Source of the DNA: Clostridiales bacterium | Lineage (GTDB): Bacteria; Bacillota; Clostridia; Oscillospirales; Acutalibacteraceae | Assembly (NCBI GenBank): GCA_019422525.1 | Contig: JAHZDE010000002.1 | Location: forward strand, 434,001 to 498,000 | Length of the DNA stretch: 64,000 nt | Direction: 5' to 3' | Shown: piece after piece, positions 50,385-58,447 of the stretch | Layout: every line of letters begins with the position of its first letter | Numbering within the stretch: position 1 is the stretch's first letter | The notes under the pieces: generated by a model | What the model was told of the DNA's origin: nothing | Database searches by the model: none | Seen by the model: only the letters and a program-made list of their open reading frames with translations | Program-made: the position numbers and the translations under genes

Positions 50385-53300
50385 ATGGCCACCATTGTTT
50401 CTATTAAGCAAAAAATCGAACAGCTTGATTCCGGTAGCTTTCAGATTCTTTGTGATGAATATCTTTCACGAAAAGGTTATCCTAATCTGGTATCATTAGG
50501 CACTCAATCAGGAACCCAAAAGACAACCTTAGGTACACCGGATACGTATTTTTGCGAAATTAATGGAAAGTATGTGTTTGCAGAATATACGACTCAAAAA
50601 ACAAATCTAAAAAGAAAAATACTCTCTGATTTGGAAAAATGTTTTGATACTCATTTGACTGGCATCCGTAATGAGGATATTGTTGAGATAATCTATTGTC
50701 ACACTTCCTCCAATATTAATGTTAGTACTGATAAAACTTTGAAACAGTACTGCCAGGAAAAGGGTACACAGTTAACCTTGATAGGGTTAGATAAACTCTC
50801 AGAAGATATCTATCGAAATTATCCCATCCTTGCCAAAGAACATCTTGACCTTGTAGTAGACACAGAACAAATACAGCAGCCTTATGATTTTATTAAACAA
50901 TATGATGCCAACACATTAGCTGCGCCGTTAAATACGAAATTCCAGTTTAGAGAAAACGAGTTCACAAGATTACAACAAGAATTTGTCGAGCATGACATTG
51001 TACTTCTTACAGGAGCAGCAGGAACCGGCAAAACAAGGTTAGCGTTAGAATTTGCAGAGAGATTTAAAAAAGAACACAAGGCAATAGTGTATGTTATACA
51101 CAATCATGGTCTACCAATCTACGAGGACTTAAAACTGTATTTTGAGAGTCCTGGTAACTATTTTATTGTTATTGATGATGCTAATCAAATATCTCAGTTA
51201 GATCTCATTATTGAATATGTTAATAAAAAAGTCTATGGCTACAACGTAAAGATCCTTATAACTGTCCGAAACTATGCGAGTAGAAAAGTGAAGTTGGATA
51301 TTCTTGGTATTGCTAGCTATTCTGAGGTTATACTCGATTCTCTCTCGGATGATGAAATTCAATCTCTTGTCAAAAACTACTGGGGTATTGTCAACCAGGA
51401 CTATTTAAATAGAATTGTAACAATTGCAGAAGGAAATGATAGGATTGCTGTTATAGCTGGAAAAATAGCATCTGATGCAAATCGACTGCAATCGATAAGT
51501 GATGTAACAGGATTATATGCTGAATATTACGGGAAGGCATTTAGAGACGCTAATTTAGAAAATAATTTGCAGCTGCAAATTACCACTGGCATAATAGCGT
51601 TTCTTGGATCAATTCATTTAGATCATATTGAACCAGTATTAGACATCCTAGATGTTATTGATTTATTGACATTTAAAAGTTGCATCTATAAGCTTCATGA
51701 AATGGAATTAGTAGATATATGCAGAGATAAAGCGGTTGCAATTTCAGACCAGTGTTTTGCCAATTTTATCCTTAAGCATGTATTTGTAGATAAAAAAGCA
51801 ATCAGTCTGGCCAAAATGCTCGAAACATGTTTTCAAATATACCGCGAGAGGACGATCCAGGCCGTTAATACGCTTATTGGCGTTTTTCAAAGTCCAGAGG
51901 TTATTAATTTTACTGTACATGAAATTAAAGCTGTGTGGAAAAAGAAAAAAAGTGAGTCATTTCATCGTTATTGGGAGTGGGTAAAAGCTTTCTATCCGAT
52001 TAATCAAGAAGAAGCCCTACTCCTTATTAAAGAACAAATAGATAAAATAGAAAAAGCTAATATATCAATTAGCGAAATTGACATTAGCAACGGCAAAAAT
52101 TATCAAAACGTTGACGATGAGCTGATCCAGATTTTGGGTGGATATGCTGATACTGAAAATATAGACTCTGCACTAGATCTCTTCTTTGAATACTATTTAA
52201 AACGACCTGATCTGTATATTCAATTTTATCATGCTATTGATTTATATTTTGGAATAAAAAGATCTTCAGTCAAAAACCGATTTTTCACACAAATTCAGCT
52301 TATCAACCATTTCTCTAAGTATTCAAATAGTTGGAATAATCCATTTATTACCGTTCTTTTTTTCGAAAGTGTTAAGAACCTTTTGCAAGTTCATTTTTCT
52401 TCATCGGAACCTGATAGACGTAGCCATGGATTTGTTTTTTATAAATTCTCACTGCCTGTCACAGAACAAGCTAAAGAGTATCGTAAGCTTATTTGGGAAC
52501 AAATTCTATTAATTCAGTCTACAAATGACAGTAAGGAGTGTATTCGCGCAATATTGGAGGACTACGCTAGAGCTGTGGAGGAAACTAGCTATGGAATAAT
52601 TATGGAAGACACCCCTTATATCTGTAAGTTATTTCAAATTGCTTTTTCTCCAGACTTAGTTAACGATTGTATTCTTGCCGAACATATAGACTCCATCTTA
52701 AATCTAGTAGGCTATAATTCTGAGAATATTGGCCTATTTTTACGCAGCCGGAAATTAGAGATTTATCATTTATTAGTTGGTCCAAAATGGAGTGCTGAAA
52801 TAGATTATAACGAGCGAGAAAATAAAAAAGAAAAGATAATTAGCGATTTTCTTTCGCTAGAAGCTAACCGTTCGGATGCTTTTGATGAATTGTTTGAAGT
52901 ATATAGAGAATGCGCCGTTAACGACACCCAGTACCTCTATGATGTGGGAAACGGATTGATGCGAGTAATTAAGTATTTGTCCCAAGACAGAATTCAGTTT
53001 TTTAAGATTGCAAAAAAGATAATAGCGTCTGGCTTATTGAAAGAAATAGATATAAACTATATCATTTCTACTTTATTCTCATTTGTTTCTCCTGAAGAGG
53101 TGAATCAAATACTCCTAAGTGCCCCTAAAGAAACAATTGATTTTTGGCTATATTCCTATTATCATGAGATGCCTCTAGAGTATATTGATAATGCAAAACT
53201 AGAGGAACTATATGCTTATTTAAAGTGCGATTATGATCGCACTATACAAGCAGGATATAGGGATCTAAAATTTCTAGAAAAATATGAAACAGTTGATTCT

Positions 53301-54113
53301 AATGTTATTATCAAAGCAGCAAGATTGATATTTGAGAAAAAAAAATATTCACCGTTTATTGTGCGTATTTACTTTTCCTTTCTTTTCAGCCGACACTATA
53401 ATGAACCCAAGAATATAATTCAAAAATTTACAAGTGATCATCTGTTTCTAGAAGAAATATATTTATTTGAAAGTTTACATGATAGGTTAGCAGATTGTGA
53501 CGGAGCTTTTCTAAAAGAACTATGCACCTATAGAAAGGAGTTTGCACAGGATTATATAAATATGATGCTTACGCAAAGCCAGTATCATTTTCACGATAGA
53601 AGTAGGAAACTGCAATCATTATACGATTGTGTTGGCTTTATCGATATTATTGATTTGATGGTAGACGCGTGTTTTCATACAACATTTCCTCATTTTAAAT
53701 CTTCCGAACTAATAAAAGCTTTTATATCTGTTCCTGAAAATATTTCTTCAAAAAGTGATGAATGGATTAAACATTATATTTTAAAAAATAATTTAGATAT
53801 AAAAAAGATGGAGTGTATTTTTAATGTGATTTCAGAATTAGATGATGATAAGAAGATAGAATACATTAGTTACCTGATTAATCTCAATGATGATCCGAAA
53901 CTGTTCAAAAGAATACCACTATGCCCTACTTCGTATTCGTGGTCTGGTAGTGCGGTTCCATTGTACTCTAAGTGGATTGATTACTTAAAAAAACTCCTAC
54001 CTCTCTTCTCGGGGATTAAGTTCTTATCGCACAAACAGACTATAAATGATGAAATAGACCGCCTCACTAAGATGATTGAAGAAGCTGAGATTGAAGACTT
54101 ATTAAGAGGGTAG
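50385..54113 (+). CDS. Large STAND-type NTPase with N-terminal nuclease-like domain
   Basis: A 1242-residue protein. Residues about 15-100 look like a Mrr/Cap4-like PD-(D/E)XK domain: TPDTYF (D53) and VFAEYTTQK (E67; Thr where Lys is usual, K72 nearby). A NTPase follows (about 185-480), with Walker A GAAGTGKT (210-217) and Walker B FIVIDD (D264, D265), of the kind called nSTAND3. The remaining 760 residues are helical repeats without known motifs, as in sensor domains of Avs-like (AVAST) proteins. Layout nuclease-STAND-repeats suggests a phage-sensing defence protein. It is 29 bp after the preceding gene. Very AT-rich. Confidence 0.72.
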   Translation: MATIVSIKQKIEQLDSGSFQILCDEYLSRKGYPNLVSLGTQSGTQKTTLGTPDTYFCEINGKYVFAEYTTQKTNLKRKILSDLEKCFDTHLTGIRNEDIVEIIYCHTSSNINVSTDKTLKQYCQEKGTQLTLIGLDKLSEDIYRNYPILAKEHLDLVVDTEQIQQPYDFIKQYDANTLAAPLNTKFQFRENEFTRLQQEFVEHDIVLLTGAAGTGKTRLALEFAERFKKEHKAIVYVIHNHGLPIYEDLKLYFESPGNYFIVIDDANQISQLDLIIEYVNKKVYGYNVKILITVRNYASRKVKLDILGIASYSEVILDSLSDDEIQSLVKNYWGIVNQDYLNRIVTIAEGNDRIAVIAGKIASDANRLQSISDVTGLYAEYYGKAFRDANLENNLQLQITTGIIAFLGSIHLDHIEPVLDILDVIDLLTFKSCIYKLHEMELVDICRDKAVAISDQCFANFILKHVFVDKKAISLAKMLETCFQIYRERTIQAVNTLIGVFQSPEVINFTVHEIKAVWKKKKSESFHRYWEWVKAFYPINQEEALLLIKEQIDKIEKANISISEIDISNGKNYQNVDDELIQILGGYADTENIDSALDLFFEYYLKRPDLYIQFYHAIDLYFGIKRSSVKNRFFTQIQLINHFSKYSNSWNNPFITVLFFESVKNLLQVHFSSSEPDRRSHGFVFYKFSLPVTEQAKEYRKLIWEQILLIQSTNDSKECIRAILEDYARAVEETSYGIIMEDTPYICKLFQIAFSPDLVNDCILAEHIDSILNLVGYNSENIGLFLRSRKLEIYHLLVGPKWSAEIDYNERENKKEKIISDFLSLEANRSDAFDELFEVYRECAVNDTQYLYDVGNGLMRVIKYLSQDRIQFFKIAKKIIASGLLKEIDINYIISTLFSFVSPEEVNQILLSAPKETIDFWLYSYYHEMPLEYIDNAKLEELYAYLKCDYDRTIQAGYRDLKFLEKYETVDSNVIIKAARLIFEKKKYSPFIVRIYFSFLFSRHYNEPKNIIQKFTSDHLFLEEIYLFESLHDRLADCDGAFLKELCTYRKEFAQDYINMMLTQSQYHFHDRSRKLQSLYDCVGFIDIIDLMVDACFHTTFPHFKSSELIKAFISVPENISSKSDEWIKHYILKNNLDIKKMECIFNVISELDDDKKIEYISYLINLNDDPKLFKRIPLCPTSYSWSGSAVPLYSKWIDYLKKLLPLFSGIKFLSHKQTINDEIDRLTKMIEEAEIEDLLRG

Positions 54114-54172
54114 AGCCATAGAAAATTTGTACTTAATGATCATCAGGGCAGAAATTACGAGCTGGTTCAGAA

Positions 54173-54544
54173 CTATTGTATAATTCTCTCCATTACTATC
54201 TCCATCAATCTGGCATTAATTTCATTCATTTTCCGCACCCACTCCATTGGATTCTCCGCCTTAAGCTGTTCGGTGACACCTTCCCTTTCAGCATATTCTT
54301 TTACAAGCCGAAAAAAGAGTTTCTGTGCTTCTTCCTCTACATCAGCAAGGTGTGAATAAAGTTTCCCGGTAGTAAGTAAGTTGCAGTACAGTATTTTGTG
54401 ATGCTGTTTCAAGTACCGCAGCCGGCGTTGTCCCCATACACCGATGGGACGTTCTTCTTTACCAGGTAGGATAAGATTTGGCAGACAATAGTCGCCCTGC
54501 ATTGTGTATGTGCCGCCCATTTGTTCAAATATAGTTTTAGCCAT
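54173..54544 (-). CDS. TnpV-like transposon protein
   Basis: A 123-residue protein of the TnpV family from clostridial transposons: IFEQMGGTYTMQGDYCLPNL, then WGQRRLRYLKQHHKILYCNLL. Function is not clear. No partner transposase was found, so it is probably a passenger or relic at the right end. Good AAAGGAGG site. Confidence 0.8.
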   Translation of the reverse strand: MAKTIFEQMGGTYTMQGDYCLPNLILPGKEERPIGVWGQRRLRYLKQHHKILYCNLLTTGKLYSHLADVEEEAQKLFFRLVKEYAEREGVTEQLKAENPMEWVRKMNEINARLMEIVMERIIQ

Positions 54545-54696
54545 AATGTAAAACCTCCTTTGATACGCTCATTGTACCAAAGGAGGTTTCTGTTTGCGAA
54601 TGTGTGATTTTGGTGATCGCACATTGTATATTGAAAAAATTGGTCAACTACAATTTAGTCAATCGCAATTGACTAAATCTCACTTCGGCAAACCCT

Positions 54697-54996
54697 TCAT
54701 TCTTTCAGGTAGCTTTCAAACGGTGCATCGTCGCTGCAAAATGTATCGAAGATCATTTTAGCGCCGAGTCGGAAGCCAACGATAAAAGAATCCAATCCCG
54801 TATCTCCCATCAGCTCCCCATAAGCATTACAAAAATCAAGAAACAACTTCTTTTCCTCGTCGTTCAAACGCTGTGTGAGTTTTTCTTCCAAATCATTGAT
54901 GTTCTCTGAAACTTTCCGTATATGGCTGCCCTTCCGGTAGCCTCTCGCCTGTGGATCAAGGTTTCCGAAATACAGTTCTTCCAAGAAATTTGTCAC
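54697..54996 (-). CDS. DUF6809-like small protein
   Basis: A 99-residue protein with the pattern LEELYFGNLDPQARGY and LGAKMIFDTF near the end. It matches what I recall as DUF6809, frequent in clostridial integrative elements, of unknown role. Its start overlaps the next gene's stop by four bases, so the two form an operon. Confidence 0.65.
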   Translation of the reverse strand: MTNFLEELYFGNLDPQARGYRKGSHIRKVSENINDLEEKLTQRLNDEEKKLFLDFCNAYGELMGDTGLDSFIVGFRLGAKMIFDTFCSDDAPFESYLKE

Positions 54997-55601
54997 GATT
55001 TCGCACCTCCCTTGTTGCTAATCATCCGCAGATCGTAAACTTTCTTCCAATTCGCAAAGGATTGCAAGGTACGGATATGCCACGATGATTTCCGGATAAT
55101 GGTGCGAAAACGAGTCGAACAGAAAAACTCCGCCAGATATACTTTTGGAATATGGTTGATGTTGTTTTTCTTAAAAGATTTTATGTATCCCTTGTTGCAC
55201 CAGTTGTTAATCGTTGTGGTGCCATAGCCTGTGATCTTTGATACCACTTGCGTTGTCAGCACATCGGGATAATCGGCAAGCAGTTCTGTATAATACGTTC
55301 GCAGATATTCCAAGACAACTTCGGGAACCTCCGCTTTCATTTTGATGGTATAATTACCTTTATACCAACCTGCCGGTGCGGAATAACTCTCCGGAAAGAT
55401 TTTGCGGTTCTCTAAATATGCAATGACATCCTCCTTTTTGATTTTATAGCAGCGTGTTTTCTTGCCTGTATACGCACAGGGGATTTTTCCACTTTGAAGC
55501 AAGTACAGGGCGGTTGATTTGCTGATATGGCAAATTCGATATAGCTGGTCTTTTGTGATCACATCCGGGATAGATTCCCAGTTGATTGTGTTTTCATTCA
55601 T
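54993..55601 (-). CDS. DNA-binding protein with excisionase-like HTH segments
   Basis: A 202-residue protein with two helix-turn-helix-like parts: ITKDQLYRICHISKSTALYLLQSG near residue 20 and a second, TTQVVSKITGYGTTTINNWC near 117. It may act as an element regulator or recombination directionality factor at the right end. The ATG at 55601 is taken over the ORF extension to 55619. Good confidence that it is a gene, modest on role. Confidence 0.68.
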   Translation of the reverse strand: MNENTINWESIPDVITKDQLYRICHISKSTALYLLQSGKIPCAYTGKKTRCYKIKKEDVIAYLENRKIFPESYSAPAGWYKGNYTIKMKAEVPEVVLEYLRTYYTELLADYPDVLTTQVVSKITGYGTTTINNWCNKGYIKSFKKNNINHIPKVYLAEFFCSTRFRTIIRKSSWHIRTLQSFANWKKVYDLRMISNKGGAKS

Positions 55602-55857
55602 AGCAATACACCTCATCAATCTTGATTGTCGGCGAGCTGTCCGTGTATTGCCGTTCTGTCTTTGTTCTGTCCTATTCTGCCCTCAGTTCTGCCCAAAATT
55701 GAAAAATCCCACTATTTGAACTGATTTTTGATGAGTGCGGAAGCAAGGCTGTTTTTGTGCTGAAATGATTAAAAAATCCAGTAACCATGCGAATTTTCGG
55801 AATGATGAAACTAACAGATGATGACTCAAAACATCTGAAAAGAGGTCAAAGGATAAC

Positions 55858-55916
55858 GCACTCGAAATGCTGTGTCCCGAAAGGGACCCAGGGTTCGAAT
55901 CCCTGACTCTCCGCCA
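55858..55916 (+). pseudogene. Displaced host tRNA-Ser 3' half with attR core
   Basis: Starts with the 18-bp core GCACTCGAAATGCTGTGT (55858-55875), then a good variable arm (GTCCC/GGGAC), T arm (CAGGG/CCCTG), ACTCTCC and CCA. No D arm or acceptor 5' strand precedes it. Joined to the 5' half at 32962 it would give a perfect tRNA-Ser(CGA), which is the inferred pre-insertion gene. Just upstream (55778) is a partial copy of the tRNA-Ser terminator sequence. Confidence 0.85.
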
Positions 55917-55942
55917 AGTTGCGGTTTATCCGCAAAAGCTAA

Positions 55943-55976
55943 AAGTCGCAAGGTGTTTCCTTGCGGCTTTTTTTAT
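55943..55976 (+). terminator. Terminator of the original tRNA-Ser
   Basis: AGTCGCAAGG (55944-55953) pairs with CCTTGCGGCT (55959-55968), one G-U pair, followed by seven Ts. Confidence 0.85.
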
Positions 55977-56079
55977 TTTTTGATATTATATTTCTAAAAG
56001 GTTATGGGGCAGATAATCTATCAAAAACAAGAGGCATAATAAGAAAACGGTAAAAAAATCAATGGAAAGGAGCGCCCTT

Positions 56080-56676
56080 ATGTTGCATATGATTCAGGGA
56101 TGCAAAGTCCCGTTCCCAGAAAAATTATCGGCAGAGTATGTCTCGGAAGGAAACCTGATAACCGCCAATGTCAATGCAGAGGATATTGAGGAAATCGTGA
56201 AGCAATTTATTCTTATGCACAAGGAACCTCTGTTTTTTATTTTGGAACTTCCTGCCAGACTTTATGATGAAGTGGGGAGCAGGCCGGGAGAAATTGATAC
56301 TTTTCATAAGGATGTCTACTATATTGATGGGTGTACACAAGAAGAAGCGCTTACGATTCTGCTTCGTGTTGGAAATTTGCTGATTCATGACGGGCTATCT
56401 TCCTTTGGTTATGGATGCCACGAAAGCGGAGATGAGATTATGCTGGAAAAATACAATGTCCTTACGATCTTTAGCACGAATATAAGTCAGTATGATGCCT
56501 TTCTGGAACAGCACCATCTTTCAAAAACCGATCAATTATTGACAGCATGGGATACTTTTTCGCCGGATTCTCCGGGAGAGTCCACCTGTTTTGAGTGGGA
56601 AGGGAAAACTGTCTATGATATTCCCAAGCAGTTTCAGGAATGGGGAATCTATCTGGCGGAACGACGCGAAGCGTAA
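56080..56676 (+). CDS. Protein of unknown function (198 aa)
   Basis: A 198-residue soluble protein with no domain I recognise. Features are an acidic composition, FILELPARLYDEVG near 55 and FGYGCHESGDEIMLEKYNV near 107; it looks like a small globular alpha/beta protein. An ATG at 56080 is chosen, since the AAAGGAG before it lies inside the longer frame beginning at 56062. It is the first host gene right of the element. Confidence 0.65.
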   Translation: MLHMIQGCKVPFPEKLSAEYVSEGNLITANVNAEDIEEIVKQFILMHKEPLFFILELPARLYDEVGSRPGEIDTFHKDVYYIDGCTQEEALTILLRVGNLLIHDGLSSFGYGCHESGDEIMLEKYNVLTIFSTNISQYDAFLEQHHLSKTDQLLTAWDTFSPDSPGESTCFEWEGKTVYDIPKQFQEWGIYLAERREA

Positions 56677-56758
56677 TGGTTGTTTTTTGTGAATATGCAA
56701 AACTTATTGATTTTTATGATGAGTTGTTATGAGTTTATGAAAGAAAGAAGGAAAATCC

Positions 56759-57265
56759 ATGCCGATAGAAATTATTCAGAACGATATTACCAGAATGGAA
56801 GTCGACGCTATTGTCAATGCAGCCAACAGCTCTTTGCTGGGCGGTGGAGGAGTGGACGGATGTATCCATCGCGCTGCAGGACCGGAGCTGCTTTCTGAAT
56901 GTAGATTGCTGGGCGGCTGTGAAACCGGACATTCCAAAATAACGAAAGGATATCGTCTGCCTTGCCGGTATGTGATTCATACAGTAGGACCACGGTGGAA
57001 GGATGGAAAACATGGTGAACGTGACTTGCTGATTTCCTGCTATCAAACTTCTTTACAGCTTGCAGTGGAAAACGGCTGTAAAACCGTGGCATTTCCGTTG
57101 GTATCTGCGGGGATTTATGGCTATCCTAAGGAGGAAGCGCTGAAAATAGCAGTTGAAACAATCGAGACCTTTTTGCAAAAAAATGACCTGTGCGTATATC
57201 TGGTATTATTTGACAGAGAAGCGTATGAAATAGGGAGAAGGTTGTTTCCCAATATTACAAAGTAA
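56759..57265 (+). CDS. Macro-domain protein (O-acetyl-ADP-ribose deacetylase type)
   Basis: A 168-residue single macro domain: DAIVNAANSSLLGGGGVDGCIHRAAGP near residue 16 with the Asn and GGGGVD loop that bind and cleave ADP-ribose esters, and FPLVSAGIYGYPKEEA near 102. It resembles MacroD/YmdB proteins that remove ADP-ribose from acidic residues or hydrolyse O-acetyl-ADP-ribose. Adjacent GNAT gene may be co-transcribed. Confidence 0.92.
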   Translation: MPIEIIQNDITRMEVDAIVNAANSSLLGGGGVDGCIHRAAGPELLSECRLLGGCETGHSKITKGYRLPCRYVIHTVGPRWKDGKHGERDLLISCYQTSLQLAVENGCKTVAFPLVSAGIYGYPKEEALKIAVETIETFLQKNDLCVYLVLFDREAYEIGRRLFPNITK

Positions 57266-57297
57266 AACAAAACGCTGATATACAGCGGGGTGCGATC

Positions 57298-57816
57298 ATG
57301 ACGATAAGAAAGGCAAAAATGAGCGACTTGGCTTCCATCAGGCATATGTACTGGGATATGGTGGAAGAGATGAAACGATGCCGTATGCAAATATGGGATG
57401 ACGTGTATCCTTGTGAGTATCTGGAAAAGGATATAGCGGATGGATGCTTTTACATCATAGAAGAAAACGGAAAAATCCAAGGAGGATTTGCGCTGTGTGA
57501 TTCTGCTTCCGGCGAGGATGAGGTAAAGTGGGGAAGTCCTTCCCAAAAAGCATTCTATATAGACCGTCTTGGAGTTTGTGTGAACAGTCGAGGGAAAGGC
57601 ATAGGAAGTCTGTTGTTGCAGGAAGCCCTCAGACTGGTACGCGAGAAGCAGGGAGAATATCTGCGCCTTTTTGTGGTGGATAGCAATATACCTGCTATCC
57701 GGCTTTATGAAAAAAACGGCTTTCGCAGAGCCCAAGGTGTTTATGAAGAAAAAATAGACGATGAATTGGTTTTGCGGCAATATGGTTTTGAAATTAAAAT
57801 CCCTAAACTATCATAA
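57298..57816 (+). CDS. GNAT acetyltransferase
   Basis: A 172-residue GNAT with FYIDRLGVCVNSRGKGIGSLLL near residue 82 (acetyl-CoA loop RGKGIG) and FVVDSNIPAIRLYEKNGF near 123. Substrate unknown. It begins 33 bp after the macro-domain gene and is followed by a terminator. Confidence 0.88.
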   Translation: MTIRKAKMSDLASIRHMYWDMVEEMKRCRMQIWDDVYPCEYLEKDIADGCFYIIEENGKIQGGFALCDSASGEDEVKWGSPSQKAFYIDRLGVCVNSRGKGIGSLLLQEALRLVREKQGEYLRLFVVDSNIPAIRLYEKNGFRRAQGVYEEKIDDELVLRQYGFEIKIPKLS

Positions 57817-57838
57817 AAGAGAGTAGGACACGAAAATA

Positions 57839-57882
57839 AAAAGCAGAGCCAGTTCCCAGAAGGAATTAGCTCTGCTTTTGTT
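57839..57882. terminator. Bidirectional terminator between GNAT and LemA-like genes
   Basis: AAAAGCAGAGC (57839-57849) pairs with GCTCTGCTTTT (57869-57879) over an 19-base loop. Confidence 0.78.
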
Positions 57883-57895
57883 GTTTACAATTGTC

Positions 57896-58426
57896 TTATC
57901 GGAATTCTTCCAGCGGAGACGAAAAAATAGCCCATTTAAAAAGAATGGTAGGGAATGAACGGAGTTTTTCATTATAGCTCGATGCTTTGCGGTTATAATT
58001 ACTATCCTGAATCGCCTGCTGGGCCTCCTCAAAACTGCTTTGGAAAGAAGATATGGAAGCCCCCGAAGATTCCAACTCTGCGGCGAGGCCATTGAAAGAA
58101 CCGCTAAGCAGGCTATTGGCATCAAACTGCTCACTGGGACTATCTGCCTCTAATAACGCCTGCACATCCTGTTCCAACCGTGCTTGAAGAGGCTCGATAG
58201 CACTGTTCCTCGATTTATATCCATCTGCCAGACTGCTCAGACCATTAGCTGCCTCAACGCGATAGTCCAGCATCCGCTGAATTCCAGAAGAATATTGGTA
58301 GTATTCTTCGGTAATATCCTTGCGCATAGAGTAAAACGTTCGGTTTAGCCCAACAAATACAGAAACGACAATCAGAACCACCATTATCACAGCCGCTACA
58401 CGCGGTGCTTTTAATTTTGCTTTCAA
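57896..58426 (-). CDS. LemA-like membrane protein
   Basis: A 176-residue protein with a transmembrane helix near the N-terminus (about 9-26) and an extracytoplasmic helical domain; the C-terminal SYNEKLRSFPTILFKWAIF matches the YN...FP pattern of the LemA family. Function is not known. It is the last gene of a xpaC-telA-lemA set on the minus strand. Confidence 0.72.
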   Translation of the reverse strand: MKAKLKAPRVAAVIMVVLIVVSVFVGLNRTFYSMRKDITEEYYQYSSGIQRMLDYRVEAANGLSSLADGYKSRNSAIEPLQARLEQDVQALLEADSPSEQFDANSLLSGSFNGLAAELESSGASISSFQSSFEEAQQAIQDSNYNRKASSYNEKLRSFPTILFKWAIFSSPLEEFR

Positions 58427-58447
58427 GAGGTTTCCTCCTTCACAGGG

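Larger units (their letters stand above)
33009..55875. mobile_element. Integrative mobilizable element in tRNA-Ser (about 22.9 kb)
   Basis: Bounds are the 18-bp att core in tRNA-Ser (32991-33008) and its copy (55858-55875). The tyrosine recombinase gene adjoins the left end. A relaxase, MobC and a candidate oriT give mobilisation, but no type IV secretion genes are present, so it would depend on a helper element. Cargo is a type I restriction-modification system with added defence-like genes. The small DUF-type and TnpV genes at the right end are common in clostridial elements. Confidence 0.85.

Noticed and set aside
54173..54544. An active transposon based on the TnpV-like gene.
   Set aside because: No transposase, terminal inverted repeats or target duplication were found around it.
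33009..55875. A self-transmissible conjugative element (ICE).
   Set aside because: Only relaxase and MobC are present; no VirB4, VirD4-type coupling protein or other type IV secretion genes were found.
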